Source: Lucifuga dentata (Eukaryota; Chordata; Actinopteri; Ophidiiformes; Bythitidae). Taken from it: a DNA stretch of 64,000 bases. Shown here in pieces: positions 1 through 12,359 of the stretch. A program made the position numbers and the translations under genes. The first letter of the stretch is position 1; each line of letters begins with the position of its first letter. The notes under the pieces were generated by a model that saw nothing but the letters and a program-made list of their open reading frames with translations, ran no database searches and was not told where the DNA came from. The stretch lies in contig VXCM01003350.1 in NCBI GenBank assembly GCA_014773175.1, forward strand, positions 1-64,000, written 5' to 3'.

Positions 1-770
1 GGCTTTGGTCAGGGACAGATTGAATAATCTGGTGAGGATCTCTGAGAGTTCGTTTGCACATGCCACGGCATGTGGTCCCAAGACATATGAAGGATTCCCA
101 GGATTTCTCTGCTGGAGGTAGTGACTTTTGGAAGCAAACAGTACAGCATGTCCTCAGTGTTTACATAAAATCACCCATCTTCACTGATAGTGTGCACTTG
201 CATCCAAAACAAAATACCTTAGGCTAAACTCCTGCATACAGGCCTCTTCATTCACAACATTGCTGCAAGAAACCAGGGAGCCTTCAAATGATGAAGAAGA
301 ATCAACATAAACCTAAACTAATCAGCACACGACACCAGATAACACAAAGCATTGAAAATTCTTGAAGATAAGTGTAACACAGCATCAATCGCTTTGGTCC
401 AAAGGACAGGAAAGGAGAGAGATAGGTTAAAAACTATTAGTAAATGATCTTAACATCACACTGAAGAATGTGTGAAGAAGATGTGTTTACCAGCCTCAAC
501 ACGCCGCTGGTTGCTATGGAGTGATAAGAGCGGCAAATTAAGAGTCTGTGACTAAGGACCAACAGTAGAGGCATCAGGCCAGGTGACTCCAAGCAAATAC
601 ACACACATATACACACTTAGACACACACAAAGTACCATTAACATCCATAAAAAGCCAGGGCCTGTCAGCATTAATCACCCCTGTTCTGTTATTGTGAACT
701 CTTTAGTGTACACATCGAACAGCAGGTTTGTCCCATCAGGTCCTCATCAGGTGTGCACATCCAGGTCAGG
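1..770. other. Intergenic, nothing recognised
   Basis: No open frame with protein-like composition, no RNA gene and no clear repeat boundary was seen here. The short open frames at 583-777 and 728-970 look like chance. Confidence 0.5.
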
Positions 771-1085
771 TGCTTGAAGTGGACAGAAAAAGGTGCCAGT
801 ACTCCCATTATCCATGTGCTGGACACCATTGGCTGGTCATGGGGTCGGGTCCGGGGGGGGGACCAATACGTCTATATAAATACATGGTCCTCAATTTAAT
901 TTGTCTGGCTGCAACCTTTGCTATTATTTCTATATCTATGATTGTTTTCCTCTGTGTTGCTCTGCAGTAGAGAATGGAACATTTATGAGAGGTTCTGGTA
1001 CTCCCAAAAATGTCCTGGTACTCTGAAACGAAAATTGCAGAGGTCCTGGTACTGTGTACCGGTGCGTACTGGCCCACTTCAAGCA
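771..1085. mobile_element. Small MITE-like element with 12-bp inverted termini
   Basis: The segment begins TGCTTGAAGTGG and ends with the exact reverse complement CCACTTCAAGCA. The subterminal parts also echo each other (GGTGCCAGTACTCC on the left, GGTGCGTACTGGCC on the right). It is about 315 bp with no coding capacity, which fits a non-autonomous DNA transposon. No convincing target-site duplication is visible, so the superfamily is open. Confidence 0.5.
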
Positions 1086-1126
1086 CTAGCTATAAGGAAC
1101 AGTGGGATACTATCTTTCCTAAGTAA

Positions 1127-1540
1127 AACTCCATTTTAATTTTCCTGTTATTTTGCCAAATACTCTCATCTTTCAAAATCAAATGCTGATACACCCACAT
1201 TAAAATTCAGTGTTTCACCTGCATGTACATCCAAATGTAGAAGGGATGGCCATTTTTAATTGCTCTGTAAAAGTCATCTTCTCCTGGGACTATATTCCCT
1301 GGTGGAGACATATTTTCTTCTGTGCAACTTTGCATTGGACCAGTTAAAGTTAATTCAACAAAAAATTTAACAGATGCCATGTTTGCTGTGATGGATTACC
1401 TATCTCAAGCGCATTTCGAGTCTCTACAAGTTGATTTTTATAGTGTACTGGAATGAACTGAAATCAATGGCAGCCTGGAAGGTAGGAAAAACAATTCTAA
1501 TATTTACTGCTTGAGTATGGTTGTCAGGTTGTTGAAAAGG
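1127..1540 (+). mobile_element. Internal fragment of TTAA-MITE family A
   Basis: The sequence matches the interior of the family A copies at 32834, 34435, 38416 and 60060. Shared marks are CTCCTGGGACTATATTCCCTGG, the stretch around GATGGATTACCTATCTCAAG, and GGAATGAACTGAAA. The terminal repeats are lost or unrecognisable, so this is an old, truncated copy. Confidence 0.6.
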
Positions 1541-3284
1541 CTCAAGGCAGTGAACTCTGAATGCTTGGATTATTGAAAGTCTCTGTATTAAAGTTTGTTT
1601 TGGGTTGAGTAGAAGTGAAACAGCCACAGAAAACTTATTAGAAGCAAAAACTGAAATCATGCTGACATCAAAACTCAACAACAGGCAAAGCAAAGTGTTA
1701 TGTACTCATGGAAAATGCTATCAAATACAGTATATACCAGGAAAAATAAATAAATTGAGCTCTGTGGTGAAAATTATGCAGAGATCTTTTGATCTATAGA
1801 GGTTCAGTAGAAATCAGTTGGGTTTGTGTCCATCATCTGGTTCGGCATTGGGCCATTTTAATCAACCTTCTTCTTCTTTGTCTTTCCACCAGTATTAAGA
1901 ATAAGACTCCCAGGTAAAGCACATATTGTTCAACAAAAAGTCCACATGTCCTGATGAATGATGAACCCATTAGCCATTCTTCAGATCATGAAAGCGCAGA
2001 GTATTTTTGGCAGATGTCATTTATTGTGTTCCCTTTTCGCTCATGTACTTGTAATCTCCATTCAACTTGTTCTTGTTTCATCTTGGTATCTCAGGGGAGA
2101 CGTCGTTGGTTGTTAGCATCCTCCCACTCCAGGCTCTGTGCCCATAGCAACAACTGGGCAGAAGGGAGGGGGCATGTCACATCTCTGGTGTGTAAAGAGA
2201 AAAAAAAATATATGACCTGCTCCTGTGTGATCCTAGTTACTTTTATGAAAACTTGACAAGTGGTAAAACATGTGATGGAACAAGTTAAATATTGTGTAAC
2301 CTAAACCTTCTATTATCAATTCAAATAATCTGTCCGTGGGCTGAAGTTAAATTACATAAGGCGCTATCCATGAACACTATCTGAGCTTCATATGAAAAAA
2401 TATTTAGCTTCATATAACTAACTAAACTGCGATATAGAACCACTGTTGTGATTGCTGACTTCTGTCTTTGACAATTAAAGGCTACAATCTGTAGGAGCAT
2501 CAAAACAAATCAAACCAAATATCTTGAAAATAGTCTGATAAGCTACTGCAGATGATCCTTGATAAGAGGATTGAACCATCTTGAACTTGTAGATATTCCT
2601 TGAATTTCTGTTTCATTTTCGGAGATCAGGCAACATGTTACAGTGATGTCAGAGTCAAGTTATGTTAAGATTAGAATGATGTTTCCGGGATGCGGCTGGT
2701 CACAGAAAAAGTGAGGAGTTAAACGAGTTAAACGCTTGAAAGACTTGGCCAGTGTAATGTTCACTCTCTCTAAGTCTCCACAGTTATTGTTTTCTCTCGT
2801 CTCTCACTAAACAGCTTCCATTCACTCTCAATAGTTAATCCCTGTCTGTTTGTCTGCACATATCTGGCACACGCAGCACTGCAGCCTTATCCCAAGCTTC
2901 TGTGCTGTCCATTTAATCATTCACAATGTCTTTGTGTATCTTGCATCCTGTGCGATAAAATCACCATGCTAACAAAGACATGAGTAGCTCTGACTAAATT
3001 AAAATAAATGGCACTGTACCAGGACTTACATTTATTTTTTCCGAAAACTAAGTGTTAGCGTTGTGTACTTGCTGTTAAGTGAAAATGTACTGCAAGCAAG
3101 CACGTCATAATGATGTGACAGTTAAGCCTCTGTTGTTTTTACTGAACACTGAAAGGGTTTGTAAGAGTTACTTAGGTTTTTCTTTCATGGTTCCTTAATT
3201 GATTTTGACCTGAATACACCAGTAGAAGTAATACATAAACTCAATTTATTTTATAGTATAATATATACTATAATATAGTATGAA
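1541..3284. other. AT-rich intergenic DNA
   Basis: No gene was recognised. The only structure noted is an AT palindrome at 3252-3272 (TATAGTA, 7-base spacer, TACTATA). The open frame at 1954-2256 has no recognisable domain. Confidence 0.45.
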
Positions 3285-3605
3285 GTATGTGCTGAACATT
3301 GTCAAACTGTCAAAATTTGAGGTTGATATCTATAGAAATTAATCCAGGAAGAAAAACCTATAGATCCTGAATTGCCCAGAAAGCTTTGTTTTTGATTGGT
3401 TCTTTACTTCTGTATCATGTTGATATCAACAAGTAAAAAACATGAATTTACCTGCCAACACTGCTGGTTAGACAAACACTACCTCTTTAGCCTTGTGTGT
3501 CTAACTAATTCACATTTTTTACTCAAACAGAAATAAAGGACCACTGCCACTCAGTGTGCATAGTGGTGCTGCAGCAAGGGAGAGAAGAAGTGGGTCAATG
3601 TATTG
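3285..3605 (+). repeat. Dispersed repeat family B, copy 1
   Basis: This is one of four related segments (also 7757-8075, 39655-39957 and, inverted, 45612-45843). Shared blocks are GAAAGCTTTGTTTTTGATTGG, CTTTACTTCTGTA-CATGTTGAT and CACTCAGTGTGCATAGTGGTGCTGC. There is no coding capacity. It is probably a non-autonomous transposon or its remnant; termini were not resolved. Confidence 0.6.
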
Positions 3606-3617
3606 TTTCACATCAGG

Positions 3618-3824
3618 AGGACCATACCAATGGTTCTGCATATTTGAACAAGTAAACACTATACTATACTATACACATACTGCCAACCATTTTCCAAAAA
3701 TACTACTGGAGCGGTACATTTTCTAATTGTATTTTCTACTTTCCAGGTATCCATTGGTTTCAGTTCATTATATGCAGGTGGTATTTACTTGGCTTAAACG
3801 TGCAAAAATCACTGGTGTGGCCCT
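3618..3824. mobile_element. TTAA-MITE family A, deleted copy
   Basis: The left end reads AGGACCATACC and the right end GGTGTGGCCCT followed by TTAA (3825-3828). Only about 207 bp remain of the 585-bp full length, essentially the two terminal inverted repeats with little between. The left TTAA target copy has decayed. It directly follows repeat B copy 1. Confidence 0.6.
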
Positions 3825-3851
3825 TTAAAGCATCTAAATTCTTTTTCAAAA

Positions 3852-5275
3852 TTACAAGATACAAGACAACTTTATTATCTCAGAAGAGAAATTTGTGACG
3901 TAGCTGCTGCCAATGGCAAAGAACAATAAATACTCATTGTACAAAACAAACCAATCTAAACTCCTAATATAACAGTTGATATACAGTGACTGATCTTTCA
4001 TATAAGATACAGATACATACAGATCACATGAATAAAATTTACCAGTAAAACACACAATAGCAGTATCCATATTGCATTATGTGGGCGAATGTCTGTTTAA
4101 CAAACGAATATATTAGATATTTAGGAATAAAAATACATTCGGTTCTAAAGGTGGAGAATTTGGGCATACGGAAATGCCGGCCTGAAGGCAGCAGGTCATA
4201 AATACTTATTCAGTATGTGAGCACTGTCTCTTACAATGAGCCGAGATTTACTAACAGCCCTGCACTCAGAGTTCCATTAGGCTTTTCTGTTTCCCCCCCA
4301 CCACCTTTCTACAAACTTTCACCACTCTGTCAAGAACACCTCGACTCTTTATAGACAACCCTCCAAACCAATAAATAAAATCAAAAGTTAAAACAGATTC
4401 AATAAAACATCTGTAAAATGCATTCAAAATGGTCCTGTTGACACCTAATGAATGAAACCTTTGAAGGCAGTAGAGTCTTGATTGACATTTTTATGAATTG
4501 CCTCTGTATTGGCACTAAATGTCAACTTACTATCAATAATAGTGCCAAGATATTTGTATTGGTGCACACGCTCTACCATATTGCCATCGATAGTCACATT
4601 AGGAACTGAAGCTGGGTTTCTCCGAAAATCAATAAGCATTTCTTTGGTCTTTTTAATGTTCATATTCAGGTAGTTATCTTTACACTAGGTCGAAAATTTC
4701 TCAATTGCTTGCTGATAAACACAATTATAGTGAGAAAGATCTATGAGAGCATATCATCTGAATACTTAATGATTGGGACATCTCCAGAATGAATAGAACA
4801 GGAGACAGAGCTGTACTCTGAGGTGAGCCAGTTCATGTACTGTGAAAATCTGAAAAAAAAACATGCTCAAAGCATACAGACTGTACTCTGTTCAATAAAA
4901 AATCTAAACACAAAATTAATTTTGAATTCACCTGCATGCTTAATAGCTTCCTGGCCATAAGATGAGACTGGATGGTATTAAAAATCAAAGAAAAATCTAC
5001 GAACAAAATATGAACAAAAGACCCAGGTCTCTCTAAATGATTATATCGGAAGTATTATTCAAAAAGGAGTAGCATCATCTGTTGTTCTGTTCTGCTTATA
5101 AGTAAATTGATATGGATCAAGTGCATGTTGTGTTTGCAACTGGAGATCTTCCAGCACAATGCACTCAAAGCACTTCATAACAATACATGTTAAAGCTACT
5201 GGTCTATAGTCATTAAGTTCAGATGAATCCTAAATTGATCCTAAATAACCTACAGCTTTTAGAACAAACTTTTAA
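3852..5275 (-). mobile_element. Degenerate L2/CR1-like LINE, 3' half with reverse transcriptase remnant
   Basis: Read on the minus strand, the segment gives in order recognisable pieces of a fish LINE ORF2. First comes a [12 protein letters not shown] RT block near 5200, then a QFTYKQNR / DDAT block near 5090, a LFVDFS-like block near 4990, and NMNIKKTKEMLIDFRRNP with QYKYLGTIID at 4663-4520. A LPSGRRFRMP block of the carboxyl end lies near 4190, and a terminal AATAAA-containing tail near 3875. Stops and frameshifts interrupt it repeatedly; the longest open piece is 72 codons (4445-4663). It is a 5'-truncated dead copy. L2 or a close CR1-group clade is my best assignment, from the motif pattern alone. 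Confidence 0.8.
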
Positions 5276-5739
5276 TCCACCAAAACATGTGACGGTCGAT
5301 CACGGTGATGTTAGAGAAACACGATGAAGCACACGTGTACGTCAAAAGTCCGATTTAAACTGATCCTGTGGTTAAAGTGAAACCACTCACCCTCCATTTG
5401 ACCACCCAGAGGAAGGAAAAAAAAGAACAAAACACACATATCAAACCCTGAGCAAACATGCTCACTACATTCTGCATGGGTATCAGGTGTAATCCCACTC
5501 ATTACCAAACTGGAATTACTGACAACTGGATGTGACAAAGGAGCTTGTATCAACGAAAGTGTGAGCCACGATGATACGGGTCAAACAACACGGTAACCCG
5601 TGCATGGGATGCCACTTTGGTACATGACGACCTGATACGACTCCTGAGCTCCACGGAAACTCTGCTCCCAGTTTAATATACTTGAAGTCAACGCATTGTG
5701 CAGTTGTTGTGCCAATCAGAGTCTTCCTCCATCTATTCA
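5276..5739. other. Intergenic, nothing recognised
   Basis: Two minus-strand open frames of 74-80 codons show no domain. They sit between the LINE remnant and the TTCA repeat. Confidence 0.4.
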
Positions 5740-6225
5740 ATTATCTATGTACTGATTCACTCACTCTTTCATTCATTCATTTATTCACTCATTAATTCAT
5801 ACATTAAGTCATTCATTTACTTGTTCATTTGCTTTTTCATTTGTCTCATTCATTAGTCAGTTTGTTTGCATGTTCGTTATCTTTTTTGTTCATTAGTTCT
5901 TTCATTCAGATATTAAATTCATTCATTCCTGCACTCAATCACTTACCTATTCATTCACTTGTTTATTCATTCATATTTCCACCCTCACTTGTTCCCTTAC
6001 TTTTACTTGTTCATTCCAATCATTTATTGATTCACTTACTCTCTTGTTCATTCATTCACTAATTCATGCATTCATCCACTCATTTACTTATCCACTCACT
6101 TATTCATTACTTGTTCATTCATTCTTTATTCATTTACCTGCTCACCTGTTTCCTCTATTACTTGGTTATTCATCATCTTATTGATCCACTCCCTCACTCA
6201 TTCATTCTATCATTCATTCATATGC
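5740..6225 (+). repeat. Degenerate (TTCA)n / (ATTC)n microsatellite
   Basis: About 490 bp is built of imperfect TTCA/TTCACTCA steps. Its reading frames give long Ser/His/Leu/Ile-rich open frames (5829-6062, 6066-6431) that are products of the repeat, not genes. Confidence 0.85.
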
Positions 6226-6698
6226 ATGCTGGTGTATTTCCAACAAGGTTAATGTCTGTATTGGGTTTACACAGCAGAAGGTCGCTCATCAGTAATGCTG
6301 ACTGTAACAAACAGGAATTAAGAACTGTCATGTCGTCTGCTGGTAATCTGAGCGCTGTTGCCATCTGTGACATCACTAACTTAAGCCAGTACAGTTATTC
6401 CACACAGAACCCATGCCAGGATTTATTCTAACGCTCTGCTCCCCCCAGCTACCAAACATTACACAATATGATTTAGCTGTTCAGCAGGTGACACACACAG
6501 ACTCACGTTCAAATTTAGAACAAGCATGAATGCTGTTTTACACACAATCCCTCTCACTACTTCAGCTAATGATCTTACTGGCCTTACTATGTTGTATTTT
6601 ATCTCCTTTATATGTATTAATAAATAAACTAAACCACAACTTCTTCTCCTTTTCCTTTCGGCTGCTCCTGTTAAGGGTCACCACAGCGGATTATTTGA

Positions 6699-6831
6699 CC
6701 CCACCTCGCTGTACAGTTTCCACCGGCACCCCGTCGACCAACAGTATGGGTGGTGGTACTGGTANCCCCACCTCGCTGTACAGTTTCCACCGGCACCCCG
6801 TCGACCAACAGTATGGGTGGTGGTACTGGTA
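6699..6831 (+). repeat. 66-bp direct duplication around a single N (assembly join)
   Basis: 6699-6764 and 6766-6831 are identical, with the N at 6765. This fits overlapping contig ends joined without merging. Confidence 0.85.
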
Positions 6832-6905
6832 GCCCAGACCTCGACCGACCCGGCACGGAAATCCAATTTGTGATCCGCATATTGATTTGGCATAGGTTTT
6901 ATGCC

Positions 6906-7056
6906 GGATGTCTTTCCTGACGCAACCCTCCCCATTTTATCCAGGCTTGGGACCGGCATTAGGGATGCACCGTCTTGTGCNGGATGTCTTTCCTGACGCA
7001 ACCCTCCCCATTTTATCCAGGCTTGGGACCGGCACTAGGGATGCACCGTCTTGTGC
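6906..7056 (+). repeat. 75-bp direct duplication around a single N, one mismatch
   Basis: 6906-6980 and 6982-7056 match except for GGCATTAGGG versus GGCACTAGGG; the N is at 6981. It is probably an unmerged contig overlap, with the T/C difference reflecting two alleles or two repeat copies. Confidence 0.8.
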
Positions 7057-7097
7057 GTCCTCAGTGACTGGGTTCAAAAAATAAATAAACTAAACCA

Positions 7098-7756
7098 AAC
7101 TAAATAGCAAAAATCTCCTGCAGAGTGTGACAATCCAGTAAACCCTGCGTCTGATCCTTCAGTTTAAAACACGTGAATGTAAACTGGGAACCTGCACCGT
7201 TGCTGTGGTCTGTTTTGTTTTTCCAGTGATTTGATTTGTAGAACATTTCTTGGCCACTGTTGTTTGTGATGTCTGTGTCATGTTCTATAAAAAGAACAAG
7301 TGAGGCCAGATTTAATTAACAAATCTGGTAATGATGATGATGACGGGACTGCTTCCTAATTGGTTGTTACTGTATGTGGGTGTGAGTGAGATGATGCAGA
7401 GTTGATCTCTGTTTGTATCACAAAGTGTACTAACCCAAACCCTGGACTTGTCACCCTCTTTGAAGCACTGTCACCCTATTGTTGTCATCTACAGAAGACA
7501 AACTGACATTACACTGCCATCACTCACATTCTTTTTTTTTTTTTTNTTTTTTTTTTTTTTTGTTTTTTGTTTTTTGCCAAACAGACACTCTGGTTGTTTG
7601 ATCGGAAGAACAATAGGAGGATCAGAGCTGGAATTTGTTGAGCAAACTGTGGCGCTTTTACTTAGAAACCTTTATTGTGTCCACAGAGTTTGTACGGCCG
7701 CATTGATTGTGCAGGTTATTTCTCCTGATATTTACATTGTAATATACTGTAGTAGA
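7098..7756. other. Intergenic with poly-T join
   Basis: This holds an interrupted poly-T run with an N at 7546. The 118-codon plus-strand frame over it (7448-7804) depends on the homopolymer and is not credible as a gene. Confidence 0.5.
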
Positions 7757-8075
7757 GAGTTTGTATTGAACATTGTCAAACTTACAAAACTCGAGGATGA
7801 CTAACACATCCCACTGGCCCTGAACTGTCCTGAAAGCTTCATTTTTGATTGGTCCTTTACTTCTCTAACATGTCTGAATTTACCCACCTACACACAGAGT
7901 AAAACACACCCACCAAGTACAAGGCTAGTGAGCCCATATTTGGCCAGCATCCATGTTTTACAGCTCAATCAGGTGGCCAATGGCAATAGGGCAGACCTTA
8001 ACGAGCCAGGACCTGTTTTCACTCAGTATACCCAGCTGTGCTTCAGCAAGGGAAAGTAAAATTGGATGAATGTGT
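7757..8075 (+). repeat. Dispersed repeat family B, copy 2
   Basis: Matches copies at 3285 and 39655: TTGAACATTGTCAAACT, CTGAACTGTCCTGAAAGCTT, ATTGGTCCTTTACTTCT, ACACACCCACCAAG and the end block TTTTCACTCAGT. Same orientation as copies 1 and 3. Confidence 0.6.
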
Positions 8076-10651
8076 CTTTTGCACATTAAAGCAATGCAAA
8101 GATTTCAAAGGTAGACAGACCCGTTTTGAAAATAAGACTGTGGAAATCTGGATAGCATGTTCCCTTAAAAAAAAAAAAAAAAATCCTTAACAACCAAAAG
8201 GAAGAGTGAAAAAAAGAGAACTTCAGTAATTCCTTCAGTGCTCTTATATTTGTACTATAGAGGCATCAGTAACATTGCAATCAAAATAAGAAAACATCAA
8301 TGCCCTGCATTTAAAGTATTACCACTGAAATGTGCCCATGTTGAAAGTAAAAGTACTCATTGTGAAGAATAGTCACTTTTAGAGCGAAAAGAAAACTAAC
8401 AACTGGAGGTAATGAAACGAATGAAAATCCTTAAATCTGGACACAAGACATGAAATGAAAATTCCCAAAACTCAACTGAAGGGATTTTCCTGGCTTCGGG
8501 ATCACATGCTCCATTATAAGTTAAGTAAATTCTCAAAAACTCTTTAGATAATGTCTAAATGTCATTTTATAATCAAGCTGAAAGAAACCTGTATTTCAGA
8601 GTTCCTGAAATGTAGATAATGTGGAGAGACAGGATTTCTACCTGAAAAAAGTTTTTTATAAACATATCATTGAATGTAAAATCTAAGTCTGCAAAGTAAC
8701 AAGTAATCCCGCTGTACAAGATACAATATTTCCATCTGGAATGTAGTCGAGGAAAATTAGAACATAGCGTATTATAACAACTGAGCGTATGTCATTCAGA
8801 GACAGTATGGAGATTAGCACATGCGTCATGGCTGCTGTCTCATGGGACTCGTCCCAAATCACCATTTACAGAAAGATGCAGGCTTCACATCTCAACATGT
8901 TTCTCAAATTCTCCTCATCTGTCAGTGTGTGAACAGGTTATGCTCTGCTGCAAAAGATGTCAAGCTAAATATGCGAACAATCTGTCAAACTACAAAACCC
9001 TCCACTGGGCTCACGTTGCTGCACATAGCATGATCCCCCTCAACAAACCCACAGACACACACACACACACACACACACATCTGTCCCATTAACCCTATTG
9101 CCTCCACCACTGCTAAGGCCAAGGTTAGACCTGCGTGTGCCGGGTCAAAGGCCGCTAATCCTTCAGGTCAAAGCCGTGACCTCCTGGGAAAACACTAACC
9201 AAAATTATCACCAAACTGTGCCTGACATGCTCTAAGTTACATTTGATATTAACAAGCATTTGACACGGTCTATTAGCTGAACCCTTTAGGGGATTTCTTT
9301 TATAGTTTATCCCCAACAGTTACTTGTTTTTGATCTTGAAAAATTAGAATGCTGCGATCTCCCGGGCTGATCACAGTTTTGCTACAGCAGACGCAGAAGG
9401 TGGTGTAAATATTTACTGAGTCTGTAAAATGCGAAGTAGATAAAACAGAATCACGCTTTTAATTTCCTCTTTTAACAGCTGCAAATGGATTTATAAATCC
9501 TGCTCTTTTGTTTGCTTTTAAAACTATCTGAAATAAAAAACAAATTATGTATTTATTTAATCTATTTTAGTTTATTTTATTGGATTATTTATTATTTTAT
9601 ATCATTATTTATAAATCCCCTTATAATTTTACCTATTTATTCATTTATAAAGTATTTTATTAATATCATTTTCATTGTCAATTTAAATATTAATACACTT
9701 TTTTAGAATTATTTGCCAGGTCCCAAAAATCCTAATTGCAGATAAACTGGAGTAAATCCTGCAGTGCAGATGAAAGACAGTTGATTATACTTCACAGTCT
9801 GTTGCAGGTATTTTGAAGGAACGTTTGGAATTGGTATCTTGTTGTATGTGGGTGTAGTGTATGTGCCAGTGAGCAGCTGCAGAAAATGGAGATGCCTCTT
9901 TGGGGTCAGCTGGTCACCAGCACAGCAGATTTCATTCTGCATTACATATCACAGAAGAAACATACTGAGAAGGTGTATGAATTATTTAGGATGTGACATA
10001 ACAGTAACATATTGTCTATGAAACATCTGTTTAATCAATTTAAAAAAGTAAGTGCCACATCTGGTCACACTGTTATGTCACTTTCCATAATGTTCATATG
10101 CAGAAGTAGGAAGTAAATAAGTTCATTTACTGCTCCATAAATCACTTCTGATCGTGAGGTAGAGTCAACCAAGCTCCAAGGTAGAGGGCCAGACTAATGG
10201 CAAATTCCTAAAGGTAAGAACTAAATTAGGACCTACTTTACATAAAACTATACTAAGTGGGAACTATGTGCTTCCTTCAACAAGTTCCTTACTCGCATTC
10301 CCAGCGTGCTTCAAATACCGTGAAAAAATGGAAAAGGAAATTAAAGCAGGTGAATTCTATAACACATCAGATCCACATGCGCCAAAACTTCACCACCCAC
10401 ACATAATAACAACAGGAATGATGGAGGGAACGTCTTTAAATGCCACTGATGCCATTTTGCAGTGTACAAAAAGTGGCAACTGTCCCCCTGATGGTTCCAA
10501 CACCAAGATGGATACTGCTTTCTTGGTGTGAAAACATGGAAATTTCCTGAATTCCAAAGAAGATTCCCAAAAAGTTTCCTTAGTTGCCAATTATAAAGTC
10601 TTAAGAATCAGTATCAGAAGGCTAGATCCTCATGCCATGTCTGGTAGCGGC
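8076..10651. other. Intergenic, mostly unique DNA
   Basis: No gene was recognised. The stretch contains an (AC)n microsatellite at about 9055-9081 and a very AT-rich block at 9510-9710. The short open frames at 8683-9033, 9709-10021 and 10268-10590 show no domain. Confidence 0.45.
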
Positions 10652-10816
10652 GCTGATAGGCATGTGACTGGTGACATGGATGTATTCATGGGCGTAGGTG
10701 GGTGATGCTGATAGGTGTATGACTGGTGACATGGATGCATTCATGGGTGTAGGTGGGTGGCACTGATAGGTGTGTGACTGGTGACGTGGATGCATTCGTG
10801 GACATAGGTGGGCTCA
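10652..10816 (+). repeat. 55-bp minisatellite, three copies
   Basis: Units starting at 10652, 10707 and 10762 share the core CTGATAGG-(4 bases)-TGACTGGTGAC-TGGATG-ATTC with an exact 55-bp spacing. The copies differ by a few substitutions. Confidence 0.85.
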
Positions 10817-11286
10817 GCCCAAAAAACACAGCAGGACATGCATAAGGTTTGGGTGTGCTGCCAGTCAGGCAGCAGGCAGATGCAGGTGCCTTGACAGGCC
10901 AATCCCGCCTGGCTTTGGAAACTGGCATTTGGAACACTGAATTAAAAAATTACTGTAATCCTTTTTCAAATATACCTTTTATCTTTAATAATAAACTGTA
11001 TTAACTATAAAACAGTATTGCTGTTGTCCCAACTCTTTAATAAACAAATTTAGGGCTCATAGCCAAGAAACGGTTGTTGATGTTACGTGTTTATGTTAAA
11101 AAAAAAAACTTATATCAGTCAATATATTCTCATCAGATTTTTCTTTCTGTTAAATATAAATATTGCCCTCAAAAATCATCAGCCAAACTTTAATTCATAC
11201 TTAAATTAAGTTTAAATATTATTGTTGAATCGTAGTATGGTGGTTCTATTTCACTGCACTAGGCTTCCTTTGACTTTCACTGTGAC

Positions 11287-11667
11287 CTATTTGTTGACAA
11301 CACAGACCAACAAAAACACAAAGCACCGATCTGTCAACCAAACAATGCGACCAATGCCAGCAGACCTCTGCACTATGTCAGTCAGGCAGGAATAAGGCAG
11401 GGGATCAGGAAGGCCGAATGGGTTTCTAATAATAATTTCAACGATGAAATATTGAGTGAATGCAGCAGAGGTCAGAGGGCAGGAGAAAATGATTAGGTGC
11501 CGTGTGATGGCAGCAGAGGTTTTGTGTATGATGGTGACACCGTTTGGCATCTCATCAAAGACAAGTCCACAGAACTTTGGCTGAGCTTCAAATTCAAGCA
11601 GCAGCGAGGTGTTTGAAGTCCACGAGACGGTCCGGTCTTTGGAAAATTCCACCATCATCTTTCTCAC
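11287..11667 (-). CDS. Unidentified ORF, possible exon or pseudogene piece
   Basis: This minus-strand frame is open for about 126 codons in a region richer in GC than its surroundings. Its composition is protein-like, with blocks such as LLLEFEAQPKFCGLVFDEMP and LPDPLPYSC. The first codon of the open stretch is GTG with a TAG two codons upstream, so any real product would start at the ATG ATG a few codons in or be an internal exon. There is no strong acceptor just upstream. I noticed a loose likeness to the first extracellular loop of A-subfamily ABC transporters, but too weak to name it. It may be a chance frame. Confidence 0.2.
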   Translation of the reverse strand: MRKMMVEFSKDRTVSWTSNTSLLLEFEAQPKFCGLVFDEMPNGVTIIHKTSAAITRHLIIFSCPLTSAAFTQYFIVEIIIRNPFGLPDPLPYSCLTDIVQRSAGIGRIVWLTDRCFVFLLVCVVNK

Positions 11668-11835
11668 ATCCTAAACTTACTGCATTATTACTGCATTCAC
11701 TACACATGTACCTGGATCACACTAATACTGTCCATCCTGTTTTTGCAACAGTGGTCACACTAAGAGCATCTAATCAAATAATGTACTCAACTTACTAACT
11801 CTGTAAAAGTTTACAGAGTAAGATTTTTATTCAAA

Positions 11836-12050
11836 ACATGAAACTATTTTTTCTTTATTTTCCTCCTTCCATCCTCCTGTTTCTGTATTTTCTTTCTACA
11901 TTTCTTCATTCCTTCCACTATTCTTTCCTTTGAAATCAATTTTAGATATTTTTTTTTACTTTTCTCTCCTTTCTTTCCTCCTTAAATTTACAATCTCTCC
12001 TTCTTTCTTCCTTTCTTTATGCTACCTATCTTTCTTCCCTTCTCTAAATA
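11836..12050 (+). repeat. Pyrimidine-rich tract
   Basis: Roughly 200 bp of TTCC, TTTCT and CCTT steps, nearly free of G. It has the form of a degenerate polypyrimidine microsatellite. Confidence 0.7.
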
Positions 12051-12359
12051 ATATGAAAACATGACTAAAACTAGAAAAACTGGCCGCAGATTATGACATC
12101 AAGTCAACTGGGGAGGATGTTTTTTGGAAACTGGGATATAAAAAAAAAAACAAAACAAAACAAAACAAAAAAAAACCCTCCAGAACCCTTGGCAGAAGTA
12201 AATTATGTTGGAAAATAACTGGAACACCTGTAAGGTAGAGCTATCTATGCTATGGTGACAGTTTGTCAAACAAACCTCATACTGTGGTGGCCTTTAAGCA
12301 CACTGTATGGCGGCAGCAGTAAAACAAAATTAATATATTATTAATTAAAATGAATATAC

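Larger units (their letters stand above)
6637..7079 (+). mobile_element. SINE-like retroposon with perfect 18-bp target-site duplication
   Basis: The segment is flanked by two identical 18-mers, AATAAATAAACTAAACCA, at 6619-6636 and 7080-7097. The body carries blocks that recur widely in fish genomes (CTTTCGGCTGCTCC, GGTCACCACAGCGGAT, TTTCCTGACGCAACCCTCC, GGCTTGGGACCGGCA) and ends in a short A-rich tail. A long direct duplication with an A-rich end points to LINE-driven insertion. Two assembly duplications (6699-6831 and 6906-7056) inflate it; without them it is about 300 bp. Open frames across it are not genes. Confidence 0.75.

Noticed and set aside
5829..6431. Two plus-strand frames, one of 121 codons
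   Set aside because: Derived from the TTCA-type repeat.
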